Notes: a model not told the origin generated them from the sequence alone. 16,129 nucleotides of DNA from CAYXOX01 sp964466745 (GCA_964466745.1 CAYXOX010000058.1:1-16129), one strand, 5' to 3'. Counted from the first letter of the stretch, positions 1 to 8,287 are shown. A program made the numbers and translations.

Positions 1-1
1 C

Positions 2-1507
2 GAGGGCGGCTGGCCCGGCGCCAATCCCACCGACAGCCTCTTCTTCGACGAGGCCCCGCGCACGCGCGCCACCCTCGCGGCCTTCGGCATGACCAAGCGC
101 GCCGGCCGGTCGGCGGAGAACGACGAGGTGCTGGCCGCGGTGCTGAACGCGGGCACGAGCGCCGTCTGCCTCGTGGGCAAGACCCATGATTTCCACGTCC
201 GCGAGGCCCTCGGCATCACGCTGGAGGAAAACACGGAGAACATCGCCCGCTCCATCGCCCATGTCGCGGGGCTGGGCCGGGAGGCGCTGTTCGACGCCGA
301 GCACTTCTTCGACGGCTGGAAGGCCGACCGCGCCTACGCCCTCGAGGCCGTCACCGCCGCCTTCGAGGCCGGTGCGCGCTGGGTGGTGCTGTGCGATACC
401 AACGGCGGCACGTTGCCCTCCGAGATCGCCGAGATCACCGCCGCCGTCATCGCCGCGGGCATCCCCGGCACCTCGCTCGGCATCCACACCCACGACGATA
501 CCGGCACCGCGGTCGCCGGCAGCCTCGCCGCCGTCGAGGCCGGCGCGCGCCAGATACAGGGCACGCTCAACGGGCTCGGCGAGCGCTGCGGCAATGCCGA
601 TCTCGTCACGCTGATTCCCACGCTCCTGCTCAAGGAGCCCTACGCCAGCCGCTTCGAAACCGGCGTGAGCCCGGAAGCGCTCGCCGGGCTCACCCGTGCC
701 TCGCGGCTGCTCGACGAGATCCTCAACCGCGTGCCCCGCAGGCAGGCGCCCTATGTCGGAGCCTCCGCCTTCGCGCACAAGGCGGGCCTGCACGCCTCGG
801 CGATCCTGAAGAACCCCGCCACCTACGAGCACATTCCGCCCGAGACGGTGGGCAACGCGCGGATCGTGCCGATGTCGAACCAGGCGGGCCAGTCCAACCT
901 GCGCGAACGCCTTGCCGCCGCCGGCCTCGAGGTGGAGAAGGGCGATCCGTCGCTCGAGCGCATCCTCTCCGAGGTCAAGGCGCGCGAGGCCGAGGGCTAC
1001 GCCTACGACAGCGCCCAGGCGAGCTTCGAGCTGATGGCGCGGCGCGCCCTCGGGCAGCTACCGGTCTTCTTCGAGGTGGAGCGCTACCGCGTGATCTCCG
1101 AGCGGCGGCGCAATGCCCAGGGCGAACTTGTCGTGGTCTCCGAGGCCGTCGTGACGGTGCAGGTGGACGGCGAGAAGCGGACCAGTTTCTTCCAGAACGA
1201 GAACCCGAACGACCGCCAGGATGCCGGCCCCGTCAACGCGCTCTCGAACGCGCTCGCGATGGACCTCGGCACCTACCAGGACAGGATCGCGGACTGGCGG
1301 CTGGTGGACTTCAAGGTCCGCATCACCCAGGGCGGCACCGAGGCCGTGACCCGCGTGATCATCGACAGCGAGGACGGGCAGGGGCGGCGCTGGTCCACCG
1401 TCGGTGTTTCCTCCAACATCGTGGACGCGAGCTTCGAGGCCCTCATCGACGCGATCACCTGGAAGCTCGTGCGCGACGGGGCGGTGGCGGCAGGCCGGCG
1501 GGCGTGA
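2..1507 (+). CDS. cimA: (R)-citramalate synthase, 5'-truncated
   Basis: Condenses acetyl-CoA with pyruvate to (R)-citramalate, the first step of the threonine-independent route to 2-oxobutyrate and isoleucine; cytoplasmic. The reading frame is open from base 2, and the ATG at 89 is internal because the residues before it read EGGWPGANPTD, a signature of citramalate synthases rather than LeuA. About 501 residues are visible, so only some 35-40 N-terminal residues should be missing. The TIM-barrel HMGL-like part carries DAEHFFDGW, CDTNGG, the metal-binding GIHTHDD and NGLGERCGNAD. The C-terminal third (RTSFFQNENPNDRQDAG through VGVSSNIVDASFEAL) is the LeuA-type allosteric/dimer domain. The stop overlaps the GTG of the next gene, so the two are probably translationally coupled. 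A plain LeuA or homocitrate synthase is less likely given the start motif. Confidence 0.93.
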   Translation, partial: EGGWPGANPTDSLFFDEAPRTRATLAAFGMTKRAGRSAENDEVLAAVLNAGTSAVCLVGKTHDFHVREALGITLEENTENIARSIAHVAGLGREALFDAEHFFDGWKADRAYALEAVTAAFEAGARWVVLCDTNGGTLPSEIAEITAAVIAAGIPGTSLGIHTHDDTGTAVAGSLAAVEAGARQIQGTLNGLGERCGNADLVTLIPTLLLKEPYASRFETGVSPEALAGLTRASRLLDEILNRVPRRQAPYVGASAFAHKAGLHASAILKNPATYEHIPPETVGNARIVPMSNQAGQSNLRERLAAAGLEVEKGDPSLERILSEVKAREAEGYAYDSAQASFELMARRALGQLPVFFEVERYRVISERRRNAQGELVVVSEAVVTVQVDGEKRTSFFQNENPNDRQDAGPVNALSNALAMDLGTYQDRIADWRLVDFKVRITQGGTEAVTRVIIDSEDGQGRRWSTVGVSSNIVDASFEALIDAITWKLVRDGAVAAGRRA

Positions 1508-2268
1508 CCATCGCCGCCTGCGCCGAGCTGGTCGCGCGCGGCGACCCCGACAGGTTCCGCGCCGCCATGGCCGCCCCCGTCTCCGCGCGGCGCGTGCTCT
1601 TCCCGCTCTATGCCTTCAACCTGGAGGTGGCGCGCGCGCCCTATGCCAGCGAGGAGCCGATGATCCGCGAGATGCGCCTGCAATGGTGGGACGACGCGCT
1701 CGAAGAGATCGCCGCGGGCGGCCCGGTGCGCCGGCACGAGGTGACGAGCCCGCTGGCCGAGGCCCTGAGCGCCGAGGCCGCGGAGGCGCTGCGCCGCCTG
1801 GTGCAGGCGCGCCGGCGCGACGCCGCCAGAACGCCCTTCGCCGACGACTCGGAGCTGGCCGTCTATCTCGACGCGACAGGGGGAACGCTTCTCTCGGTGG
1901 CCGCGAACGCGCTCGGAGCCGCCCCAGAGCCGGTATGCCGCGCCTTCGGCACCGCGATGGCGCTGGCGGCCTGGCTGCGCGCGGTGCCTGAGCTCGAGGC
2001 ACGCGGCTGGGTGCCGCTGCCCGACCCCCGGCCCGAGGCCGTCGCGGCACTGGCGGCCGGCGGGTTCGCGCGGCTGGCGGCGGCGCGCGCGCGGCGCGCC
2101 GACGTCTCGCCGCCGGCACGGGCGGCGTTCCTTGCAGGGTGGCGCAGCGGTGCTTTACTCCGGTCCGCGACGCGCGCACCCGCGCGCGTCGCGGCTGGTG
2201 CGCTGGAGGAAAGCCCGTTCCGGCAACGCGCCGGGCTGATGTTCAGGGCGCTGACGGGCCGTTTCTGA
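1504..2268 (+). CDS. Squalene/phytoene synthase-fold protein, NDUFAF6-like, probably non-catalytic
   Basis: A 254-residue protein starting at GTG 1504, inside the cimA stop (GTGA overlap). Visible family landmarks are LFPLYAFNLEVARA near residue 35 and MIREMRLQWWDDALEEI near residue 57, which match the all-helical squalene/phytoene synthase fold. The two Asp-rich motifs that bind Mg-diphosphate in true synthases are absent: the first is replaced by NLEVARAPYASEE and the second by WLRAVPELEARGWVPLP. The latter resembles the LRATPYH...LP region I recall from NDUFAF6, the mitochondrial complex I assembly factor that keeps the fold but not the chemistry. I infer a role in respiratory complex assembly or another non-enzymatic role. 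Automatic annotation as phytoene synthase would mislead. At about 250 residues it is slightly shorter than typical synthases. Confidence 0.8.
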   Translation: MTIAACAELVARGDPDRFRAAMAAPVSARRVLFPLYAFNLEVARAPYASEEPMIREMRLQWWDDALEEIAAGGPVRRHEVTSPLAEALSAEAAEALRRLVQARRRDAARTPFADDSELAVYLDATGGTLLSVAANALGAAPEPVCRAFGTAMALAAWLRAVPELEARGWVPLPDPRPEAVAALAAGGFARLAAARARRADVSPPARAAFLAGWRSGALLRSATRAPARVAAGALEESPFRQRAGLMFRALTGRF

Positions 2269-2275
2269 CGGCGCG

Positions 2276-2302
2276 GCGGCAGGCGTGCCCGGAGCCTGCC
2301 GC
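2276..2302. terminator. Convergent hairpin, bidirectional terminator candidate
   Basis: A perfect 9-bp inverted repeat, GCGGCAGGC at 2276-2284 and GCCTGCCGC at 2294-2302, with a 9-nt loop. It starts 8 nt after the stop of the plus-strand gene and lies 30 nt past the stop of the minus-strand peroxidase, so it can serve both. There is no T-run on either side, which is common in very GC-rich genomes. Confidence 0.5.
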
Positions 2303-2331
2303 GGAGGAGGGCGTTGCCCCCGGCCCGGAGC

Positions 2332-3723
2332 CTAGCGGGGCACCTCCAGCCCGCTGGGGACGGCCTCGGGGATGCCGAGGCGTCCGGCCCTTGCCGCGGG
2401 ATCGTCGAGCGCGGAAAGGAACGCCAGCAGCGCCGCGATCTCCTCCTCGCCGAGCGGAATGCGGGAAGCCGGGCGGGCGGCGGCGGCGATGGCCTCGCGC
2501 TCTTCCGCGTCGCCCATCACGCGCCAATCCTCGGCGCCGGGCAGATCGGGCAGCACTGCCGCGCTCCGGCTGTACTGCGCAAGCCCGGCCGCGGGGTCGG
2601 CGTGGTGGCGCAGGAAGCTCTCGAGCGTTGCGTGAGCCCCGGCGTGGCCGTAGGGCGCGGTGGCCGTCACGTTGCGCAGCGAAGGGGTGCGGAAGGCATA
2701 GGCATCGGCGGGCCGCCCGGTCACCCGCAGGCGCCCCTCGTCGCGCGCATGGGTCTCGAAGCGGGCCGCCTTGCCCGGGCCGAGCTGGGGCGTGCCCATG
2801 GCGTGAAAGCCGTGATCGGTCTGGAAGGGGCCGGCATGGCACTCCGCGCAGCCCGCCGCACCGTAGAAGAGCCCGAGCCCGACGGCGGCGCTCCCCTCCA
2901 GCGGCGCCTCGCCGCGAAGATGGGCGTCGAAGGGGCTGGTGTCGGAGCGGAATTCGAAGGCGACGAACGCCGCGATCGCGTTGGAGATATCTGTGAAATC
3001 GAGCGGCCGGCCCGCGGCGATCTCCGGGTACACCTCGCGGAAGCCCTCCGCGTAGGCCGGGATCTCGCGCACGCGCGCCGCGATGATGTCCCAGGCGCCG
3101 CCCGGCCCGGTGATCAGGCCCTGGCGCACGGCGCGGGCGACCTCGTTCTCGCTGTAATGGCCGGCCATCTCGTCCTGGCTGAGGACGGGAAACATCGTCT
3201 GGGCCGAGAGCAATGAGGTGAATCCCTTCGTCATGTCGGCCCCCAGCGGCGTGCGCAGCCCGCCGGCCAGGTCCGGATCGGCCTCGATCCGGCCGTCGTG
3301 GAACATCACGGTGAACTCGTGGGCGCCGAGGTTCCACAGTGCCGGGGAGTTCCGCGGGATGCGCTGCTCGGGCGGGTTCTTCGCATCGACCCGCCGCTCG
3401 GGCCCGAGCCCCGAGGCCCCCTCGCCGAGGCCCAGTGCGAGCCCGTCGGCCGAGCCGAAGCGCGGGTGATGGCAGGTGCCGCAGGCGATGTTGCGATTGC
3501 CCGAGAGGATCGGATCGTAGAAGAGCAGCTGTCCGAGCCGCGCCTCGGCCGGATCGACGGCCACGTAATCGGCATCGGTCACCGGCGGGGGCAGGCTCGG
3601 CGGCGGTTCGGCGCGGCCCGGAGACGCGCCGCCGATCAAGGCCGAAACCATCGCCGCGGCAGCAAGCGAGGCGTGCCGGCGAAGGGCCGCGAGGGGCCGA
3701 CATGCGGGATGCGAACGAGCCAT
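2332..3723 (-). CDS. Secreted diheme cytochrome c peroxidase / MauG-family protein
   Basis: A periplasmic c-type diheme protein of 463 residues. ATG 3723 is chosen because it places a signal peptide directly at the N-terminus (basic start, hydrophobic stretch LAAAAMVSALIGGA, likely cleavage near residue 38, GRA-EPP). The upstream TTG at 3819 would bury it. Two haem-attachment sites are present: CGTCH at 81-85 (followed by a second His) and CAECH at 292-296. Family motifs ARLGQLLFYDPILSGN, TMFPVLSQDEMAGH and FRTPSLRNVTATAPYGHAG are present. Members reduce hydrogen peroxide or, like MauG and MbnH, oxidise a partner protein through a high-valent haem pair; sequence alone does not decide which. 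No mau or methanobactin genes are adjacent. The ribosome-binding site before ATG 3723 is weak. The gene is divergent from the export operon, with an FNR-like site in the gap. Confidence 0.9.
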   Translation of the reverse strand: MARSHPACRPLAALRRHASLAAAAMVSALIGGASPGRAEPPPSLPPPVTDADYVAVDPAEARLGQLLFYDPILSGNRNIACGTCHHPRFGSADGLALGLGEGASGLGPERRVDAKNPPEQRIPRNSPALWNLGAHEFTVMFHDGRIEADPDLAGGLRTPLGADMTKGFTSLLSAQTMFPVLSQDEMAGHYSENEVARAVRQGLITGPGGAWDIIAARVREIPAYAEGFREVYPEIAAGRPLDFTDISNAIAAFVAFEFRSDTSPFDAHLRGEAPLEGSAAVGLGLFYGAAGCAECHAGPFQTDHGFHAMGTPQLGPGKAARFETHARDEGRLRVTGRPADAYAFRTPSLRNVTATAPYGHAGAHATLESFLRHHADPAAGLAQYSRSAAVLPDLPGAEDWRVMGDAEEREAIAAAARPASRIPLGEEEIAALLAFLSALDDPAARAGRLGIPEAVPSGLEVPR

Positions 3724-3827
3724 TGCCGCGAAGGTTAGCGCGGGCCGGTCCACCGCGCCAGACGCATCGGCACACGCGTGGGAGTTGGCCCGAACGGTGC
3801 GCCGGCCCCGGCAAACCAACGGAATGG

Positions 3828-3841
3828 TTGACGCAGATCAT
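3828..3841. promoter_or_regulatory. FNR/FnrL-like half-site palindrome
   Basis: TTGAC-GCAG-ATCAT matches the FNR/CRP-family consensus TTGAT-N4-ATCAA at 8 of 10 informative positions, with correct spacing. It sits in the 165-bp divergent gap, 104 nt upstream of the peroxidase ATG and 47 nt upstream of the ATPase ATG. Cytochrome c peroxidases are classic FNR-family targets. TTGACG at 3828-3833 could instead be a plain -35 box, but I see no good -10 for the plus strand at the right spacing. A 5-bp inverted repeat AACCA/TGGTT (3814-3818/3825-3829) overlaps its left edge. Confidence 0.35.
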
Positions 3842-3888
3842 GGCCGCCCGGGCAGCGGGCAGGGCACATCGGCGTGAAGGGTGATATC

Positions 3889-4596
3889 ATGCGCGACCCT
3901 GTGTTCAGGACACGAGACCTCACGAAGACCTACAGTTCGGGCCCGGTGACCGTCACCGCGCTCGGCGGGGTCGATCTCGATCTCCTGCCGGCCGAGCTGA
4001 CGGTGCTGCTCGGCCCGTCGGGCTCGGGCAAGTCCACGCTGCTCAACATCCTCGGGGGGCTCGACCATGCCACTTCGGGGCGGGTCTGGTTCCGCGACCT
4101 GGAGCTGACCGGGCTGAGCGACAGGGGCCTGACCCGCTACCGGCGCGATCACGTGGGGTTCGTGTTCCAGTTCTACAACCTCGTGCCATCGCTCACGGCG
4201 CGGGAGAACGTGCAGCTCGTCACCGACGTGGCGCCGGACCCGATGCCGCCGGCCGAGGCGCTCGAACTGGTCGGCCTCGGCCACCGGGTCGATCATTTTC
4301 CCGCGCAGCTTTCCGGCGGCGAGCAGCAGCGCGTCGCCATCGCCCGCGCCGTCGCCAAGCGCCCGGAAGTGCTCCTGTGCGACGAGCCCACCGGCGCGCT
4401 CGACTCCAAGACCGGCGTGCAGGTGCTTGAAGTTCTGCACGATATCAATGCACGGCTCGGAACCACCACGGTGGTCATCACCCACAACGCCATGATCCAG
4501 CGGATCGCGCATCGCGTGATCAAGTTCCAGGACGGGCAGATCGGCGAGATCACCGAGAACGCCACCCGCCTCGCCCCCCACGAGATCGAGTGGTAG
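3889..4596 (+). CDS. ABC transporter ATPase, MacB/LolD/DevA type
   Basis: A 235-residue cytoplasmic ATPase that powers an FtsX-type (type VII ABC) permease. ATG 3889 is preferred over GTG 3874 because GAAGGG lies 7 nt before it. Walker A GPSGSGKST is at 42-50, the Q-loop glutamine at 94 (FVFQFYNLVPSL), the signature LSGGEQQR from 141, Walker B LLCDEPTGALD from 162 and the H-loop His at 199. The Q-loop and the DEPTGALDS sequence are typical of LolD, MacB and DevA ATPases. The permease begins 5 nt after its stop and the HlyD-type gene follows, so it is the first gene of a three-gene operon. The substrate cannot be told from the ATPase. Confidence 0.93.
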   Translation: MRDPVFRTRDLTKTYSSGPVTVTALGGVDLDLLPAELTVLLGPSGSGKSTLLNILGGLDHATSGRVWFRDLELTGLSDRGLTRYRRDHVGFVFQFYNLVPSLTARENVQLVTDVAPDPMPPAEALELVGLGHRVDHFPAQLSGGEQQRVAIARAVAKRPEVLLCDEPTGALDSKTGVQVLEVLHDINARLGTTTVVITHNAMIQRIAHRVIKFQDGQIGEITENATRLAPHEIEW

Positions 4597-4601
4597 CCGG
4601 C

Positions 4602-6965
4602 ATGCAGGCGCTCGACCGCAAGCTCCTGCGCGACTTCCGCCGCCTCTGGGCGCAGGCGCTTGCCATCGCGCTGGTGCTGGCATGCGGGGTTGCCGTGCTC
4701 ATCATGTCGCTGGGCATGAGCCGCGCGCTGGAAGACACGCGCGGCACCTACTACGAGCGCAACCGCTTCGCCGACGTCTTTGCCGAAGCCCGCGCGGTGC
4801 CCAACGGGCTTCTGGCCGAGATCCGCGCGATCCCCGGCGTGGCCGATGCCCAGGGCCGCATCGACGCCACCGTGATCCTCGATCTGCCCGGGCGCAGCGA
4901 AGCGGGCGTGGGCCGCGTGCTTTCCCTGCCCGAGGCGGGCGTGCCGCGACTGAACGTGCCGATCCTGCAATTCGGACGCTGGCCCGACCCCGACGCCGCC
5001 GGTGAGGTGGTGGTCAACGCGCCCTTCGCCGAGGCGAACGGCTTCCGGGTCGGCAGCCGTTTCGAGGCCAACCTCGACGGCCGTTTGCGGGAGCTGACCG
5101 TCACCGGTGCGGCGCTGAGCCCGGAGTTCATCTACACCATCGGGCCCGGCGCGCTGATGCCCGACAACGAAGGCTACGGCATCATCTGGATGCCGCGCCG
5201 CGCGGCCGAGGCGGCCTTCGGGCGGACGGGCGCCTTCGATGCCGTCGCCATCGCGCTGATCGCCGGGGCCGACGAGGAGGAGGTCATCGCGCAGGTCGAC
5301 CGCCTGCTGGACCCCTTCGCCGGCACCGGCGCCTACGCCCGCGAGGAACAGACCTCCAACGCCTTCATCGACGCCGAGATCATGCAGTTGCAAACCCTGG
5401 CCTACATCCTGCCGCCGGTGTTCCTCGGGGTCACGATCTTCCTGGTGAACATGGTGATCGGCCGGATCGTCGCGCTGGAGCGCAGCGAGATCGGCCTGCT
5501 CAAGGCGATCGGCTACCGCAACACCGACATCTGCGTGCACTACCTGCTGCTCGCGGGGCTCATCGCGCTCGCGGGGGTGGCCATCGGGATGGGCGTCGGA
5601 GCGTGGCTCGCCATCGCCATGGCCCGGCAGTACGCGCAGTTCTTCGATTTTCCCTACCTGGTGTTCAACGTCTCCTGGAACACCTATTTCGCCGCGGCGC
5701 TGATCGGCTTCGGCGCCGCGCTGGCGGGCGCGGCGCGGGCCGCCCTCGCCGCGGCGCGGCTGGCCCCTGCCGTGGCCATGGCGCCGCCGGCGCCGCCACG
5801 CTACCGCAAGACATGGCTCGACGGCCTGCTCGCCGCGCTGCGCCTCAGCCAGCCGACGATGATGATCCTGCGCAGCCTGATGCGCGCCCCGATGCGGGCC
5901 GGGCTCACGACGCTGGGGATGGGCCTTGCCGTCTCGGTCCTCGTGGCCGCGAACTTCTTTTCCGACAGTCTCGACGCGATCATCGATCACGCCTTCTTCC
6001 AGACCTACAGGCAGGATGCGATGCTGCTCTTCGGGCAGGACGTGCCCGCCTCGGCGCTCGAGGAGGTGCGCGCGCTTCCCGGCGTGCTCCAGGCGGAGGG
6101 CCAGCGCTTCCGGGCGGCCACGCTGGCTTCCGGGCCGGTGTCGGAGCGGGTGGCCATCGAGGCGCGCCCGCCCGGCGCCGATCTCGCGCGGATCGTGGAC
6201 GCGTCGGGGCGTGCTCTCGACGCGCCGCCGGGCGGCATCCTGCTGTCCCGAAGCCTCGCTGACAGCCTTCGGCTCGCCCCCGGCGACACGGTGACGGTCA
6301 CCTTCGCCTCCGGCCGCCGCGAGAGCGTCGAGCTTCCCGTAACCGGAACGGTCGAGCTTTTCTTCGGGCTCGGGGCCTGGATGGACGCGGCCTATCTCGA
6401 TGCGCTGCTCCGCGAGGGCCCGCGGATATCGGTGGCCAACATCACCCTCGACGAGCGCCGGATGGAGGCCTTTCATGCCGCCATAAAGGAGATCCCGAAC
6501 CTCGCGGGCACCGTGATGCTCACGGAGAACCGGCGCAGCTTCCAGGAAACCATCAGCGCGAACGTCCTCGTCGTTGCCGCGATCTATGCGGGGCTCGGGA
6601 TCATGGTGACCGTGGGCGTGGCCTACAACGGCGCCCGCGTGCAGCTCTCCGAGCGTGCGCGCGAACTGGCCTCGCTGCGTATCCTCGGTTTCAGCCGCGG
6701 CGAGGTCTCCTACATCCTCGTGGGCGAGACGCTGCTTCTGGCGCTTCTCGCCCAGCCGCTGGGCTGGGCGATCGGATACCTCGTCGCGGATCTGATGGTG
6801 CGCAGCTTCTCCAGCGATCTCTACCGCTTGCCGCTGGTTCTTGAGGCAAGCACCTACGCCTATGCGAGCGTCGTGGTCCTGGGCGCGGCGCTGGCCTCGG
6901 CGCTGCTGGTGCGCCGGCGCCTCGACCGGCTCGATCTCGTCGCCGTGATGAAGACAAGGGAGTGA
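4602..6965 (+). CDS. Double-FtsX-domain ABC permease
   Basis: An inner-membrane permease of 787 residues. Order of parts: a first membrane helix at about 14-38; a periplasmic domain to about residue 255 (MacB_PCD-like); a first FtsX domain at about 260-386 with VFLGVTIFLVNMVIGRIVALERSEIGLLKAIG given by three membrane spans; a second helix plus extracytoplasmic domain; and a second FtsX domain at about 653-785 (RVQLSERARELASLRILGFS). The two domains carry matching ERSEIGLLKAIG and ERARELASLRILG coupling-helix motifs, so one chain supplies two permease halves, unlike 400-residue DevC or LolC. ATG 4602 is taken as start; GTG 4590 overlapping the upstream stop is an alternative, and neither has a clear Shine-Dalgarno. 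The stop overlaps a possible GTG of the next gene. Confidence 0.9.
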   Translation: MQALDRKLLRDFRRLWAQALAIALVLACGVAVLIMSLGMSRALEDTRGTYYERNRFADVFAEARAVPNGLLAEIRAIPGVADAQGRIDATVILDLPGRSEAGVGRVLSLPEAGVPRLNVPILQFGRWPDPDAAGEVVVNAPFAEANGFRVGSRFEANLDGRLRELTVTGAALSPEFIYTIGPGALMPDNEGYGIIWMPRRAAEAAFGRTGAFDAVAIALIAGADEEEVIAQVDRLLDPFAGTGAYAREEQTSNAFIDAEIMQLQTLAYILPPVFLGVTIFLVNMVIGRIVALERSEIGLLKAIGYRNTDICVHYLLLAGLIALAGVAIGMGVGAWLAIAMARQYAQFFDFPYLVFNVSWNTYFAAALIGFGAALAGAARAALAAARLAPAVAMAPPAPPRYRKTWLDGLLAALRLSQPTMMILRSLMRAPMRAGLTTLGMGLAVSVLVAANFFSDSLDAIIDHAFFQTYRQDAMLLFGQDVPASALEEVRALPGVLQAEGQRFRAATLASGPVSERVAIEARPPGADLARIVDASGRALDAPPGGILLSRSLADSLRLAPGDTVTVTFASGRRESVELPVTGTVELFFGLGAWMDAAYLDALLREGPRISVANITLDERRMEAFHAAIKEIPNLAGTVMLTENRRSFQETISANVLVVAAIYAGLGIMVTVGVAYNGARVQLSERARELASLRILGFSRGEVSYILVGETLLLALLAQPLGWAIGYLVADLMVRSFSSDLYRLPLVLEASTYAYASVVVLGAALASALLVRRRLDRLDLVAVMKTRE

Positions 6966-6970
6966 ACGCG

Positions 6971-8188
6971 ATGAACCTGTCCGTCCGCACGCTCGGGCTC
7001 TGGGCCGTGGGCCTGGCCGTGCCCGCGGCCCTGCTCGTGGCGATCCTGCGCGAGGAAGCCGTTCCGGTGGACATCGCGGTGGCCGAACGCGGGCCCTTCG
7101 AGCTCACGCTCGGAGCCGATGGGGTGGCCGAGGTCCGCCAGCTCTACGAAGTGGCCGCGCCCATCGCGGGCACCGCGCTGCGCTCGCCGGTTGCGGTGGG
7201 CGATCCGGTGGAGGCCGGGGTGACTGTGGTGGCACGGGTGGAACCGGTGCAGCCCGCTCTGCTCGATGCACGCGCCCGCGCCCAGGCCGAGGCCGGGCTG
7301 CGGGAGGCCGAGGCGGCGCTGCACGTGGCCGAGGCCGATCTCGCCCAGGCCGAGGAGAACACCGCCTACGCGATCACCCAGTTCGAGCGCGCCCAGACGC
7401 TGGTGGAACGGGGGGCGGCCTCGGTGACGCGGCTCGAGGATGCCAGCCAGCAGGTTGCGCTTGCGCGGGCGACCGAGGCGGCGGCGGCCTCCCGCCGCGA
7501 CATGGCCGAAGGCGCGCTGGAGCGGGCCGAGGCGATGCTTCGGGTGCCCGCAAATCCCGTGCTCGACGGCGCGCGTGCCTGTTGCGTGGAACTGCGCGCC
7601 CCCGCGGCAGGCGTGGTGCTCGATATCGCCACCGTCTCCGAGCGCCCGGTCGCGGCGGGCGAACGGCTGCTCTCGATCGGCGATCCGGGCGATCTGCACA
7701 TCCGCGCGGACCTGCTCTCGACGGCCGCGGTGTCGCTGCCGGACCGCGCGCTCGCGCGGATCGAGCGCTGGGGCGGGGCGGACACGCTCGAGGCGCGGCT
7801 TGCGCGGATCGAACCCGCGGCGCGCACCCGCGTCTCGGCGCTCGGAATCGAGGAACAGCGCGTGGACGCTGTCTTCGAGCTGGTCTCGCCCCCGGAAACC
7901 CACGCCGGGCTCGGTCACAACTACGCGGTCTTCCTCCGGATCGTGGAATGGCAGACCGAGGACGCGCTGCAGATCCCGCTGGCGGCGGCGTTCCGGCGCG
8001 GCGAGGAGTGGCGGGTGTACACCGTGGACGACACGATGCGCGCGCGCGAACGCCCGGTCACGATCGGCCGGCACGACGGGCGCATGGCCATCGTGCTCGA
8101 CGGGCTTTCGGCGGGAGACCGGGTCGTCACGCACCCCTCCGATGCGGTCAGCGACGGCGCCCGCCTCCGGCCGCGGGCCGAGCGCTGA
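6971..8188 (+). CDS. HlyD-family periplasmic adaptor subunit
   Basis: A 405-residue membrane-fusion protein with one N-terminal membrane anchor (about 9-26) and the rest periplasmic. ATG 6971 has AAGGGAG 8 nt upstream; GTG 6962, which overlaps the permease stop, is the alternative. After a lipoyl/barrel-sandwich half (VAAPIAGTALRSPVAVGDPV) comes an Ala/Glu-rich coiled-coil hairpin at about 95-190. The second barrel half follows (LRAPAAGVVLDIATVSERPV), then a beta-barrel and a C-terminal segment with DGLSAGDRVVTHPSD. Adjacent cysteines at 204-205 precede the second lipoyl half and are unusual for a periplasmic adaptor. It should link the ATPase-permease pair to an outer-membrane channel, but no TolC-like gene lies in this window. 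Gene order ATPase-permease-adaptor is a rearranged form of cyanobacterial devBCA. Confidence 0.9.
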   Translation: MNLSVRTLGLWAVGLAVPAALLVAILREEAVPVDIAVAERGPFELTLGADGVAEVRQLYEVAAPIAGTALRSPVAVGDPVEAGVTVVARVEPVQPALLDARARAQAEAGLREAEAALHVAEADLAQAEENTAYAITQFERAQTLVERGAASVTRLEDASQQVALARATEAAAASRRDMAEGALERAEAMLRVPANPVLDGARACCVELRAPAAGVVLDIATVSERPVAAGERLLSIGDPGDLHIRADLLSTAAVSLPDRALARIERWGGADTLEARLARIEPAARTRVSALGIEEQRVDAVFELVSPPETHAGLGHNYAVFLRIVEWQTEDALQIPLAAAFRRGEEWRVYTVDDTMRARERPVTIGRHDGRMAIVLDGLSAGDRVVTHPSDAVSDGARLRPRAER

Positions 8189-8220
8189 AGCGGCGGCGCG
8201 AGCCCCGGCAGGGAGCGCGC

Positions 8221-8251
8221 GGCGCCGGTTCGGGGCGCGAAGGCCGGCGCC
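8221..8251 (+). terminator. GC-rich hairpin after the export operon
   Basis: GGCGCCGG at 8221-8228 pairs with CCGGCGCC at 8244-8251 across a 15-nt loop, 33 nt after the HlyD-gene stop. There is no T-run. Both arms are nearly self-complementary, so this could arise by chance in such GC-rich DNA. Confidence 0.25.
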
Positions 8252-8287
8252 CGGCGGCGCCGCGGCGCAAGCGTCCCGCCGTGCGCC

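Noticed and set aside
391..1503. In-frame upstream extension of the squalene-synthase-like gene through cimA
   Set aside because: The stretch before 1504 is an Arg/Pro-rich out-of-frame reading of cimA; family similarity begins only after GTG 1504.
1504..2268. Carotenoid or hopanoid synthase (CrtB/HpnC/HpnD) assignment
   Set aside because: Both Asp-rich catalytic motifs are missing and no terpenoid genes are nearby.
2243..3841. Long minus-strand open frame (532 codons) over the peroxidase gene
   Set aside because: Arg/Gly/Pro-rich shadow in another frame of the recognisable diheme peroxidase; no domain or signal of its own.
4293..6476. Minus-strand open frame of 727 codons opposite the ATPase and permease
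   Set aside because: Antisense shadow typical of high-GC codon bias; translation is rich in His/Arg/Gly/Glu with no family motif.
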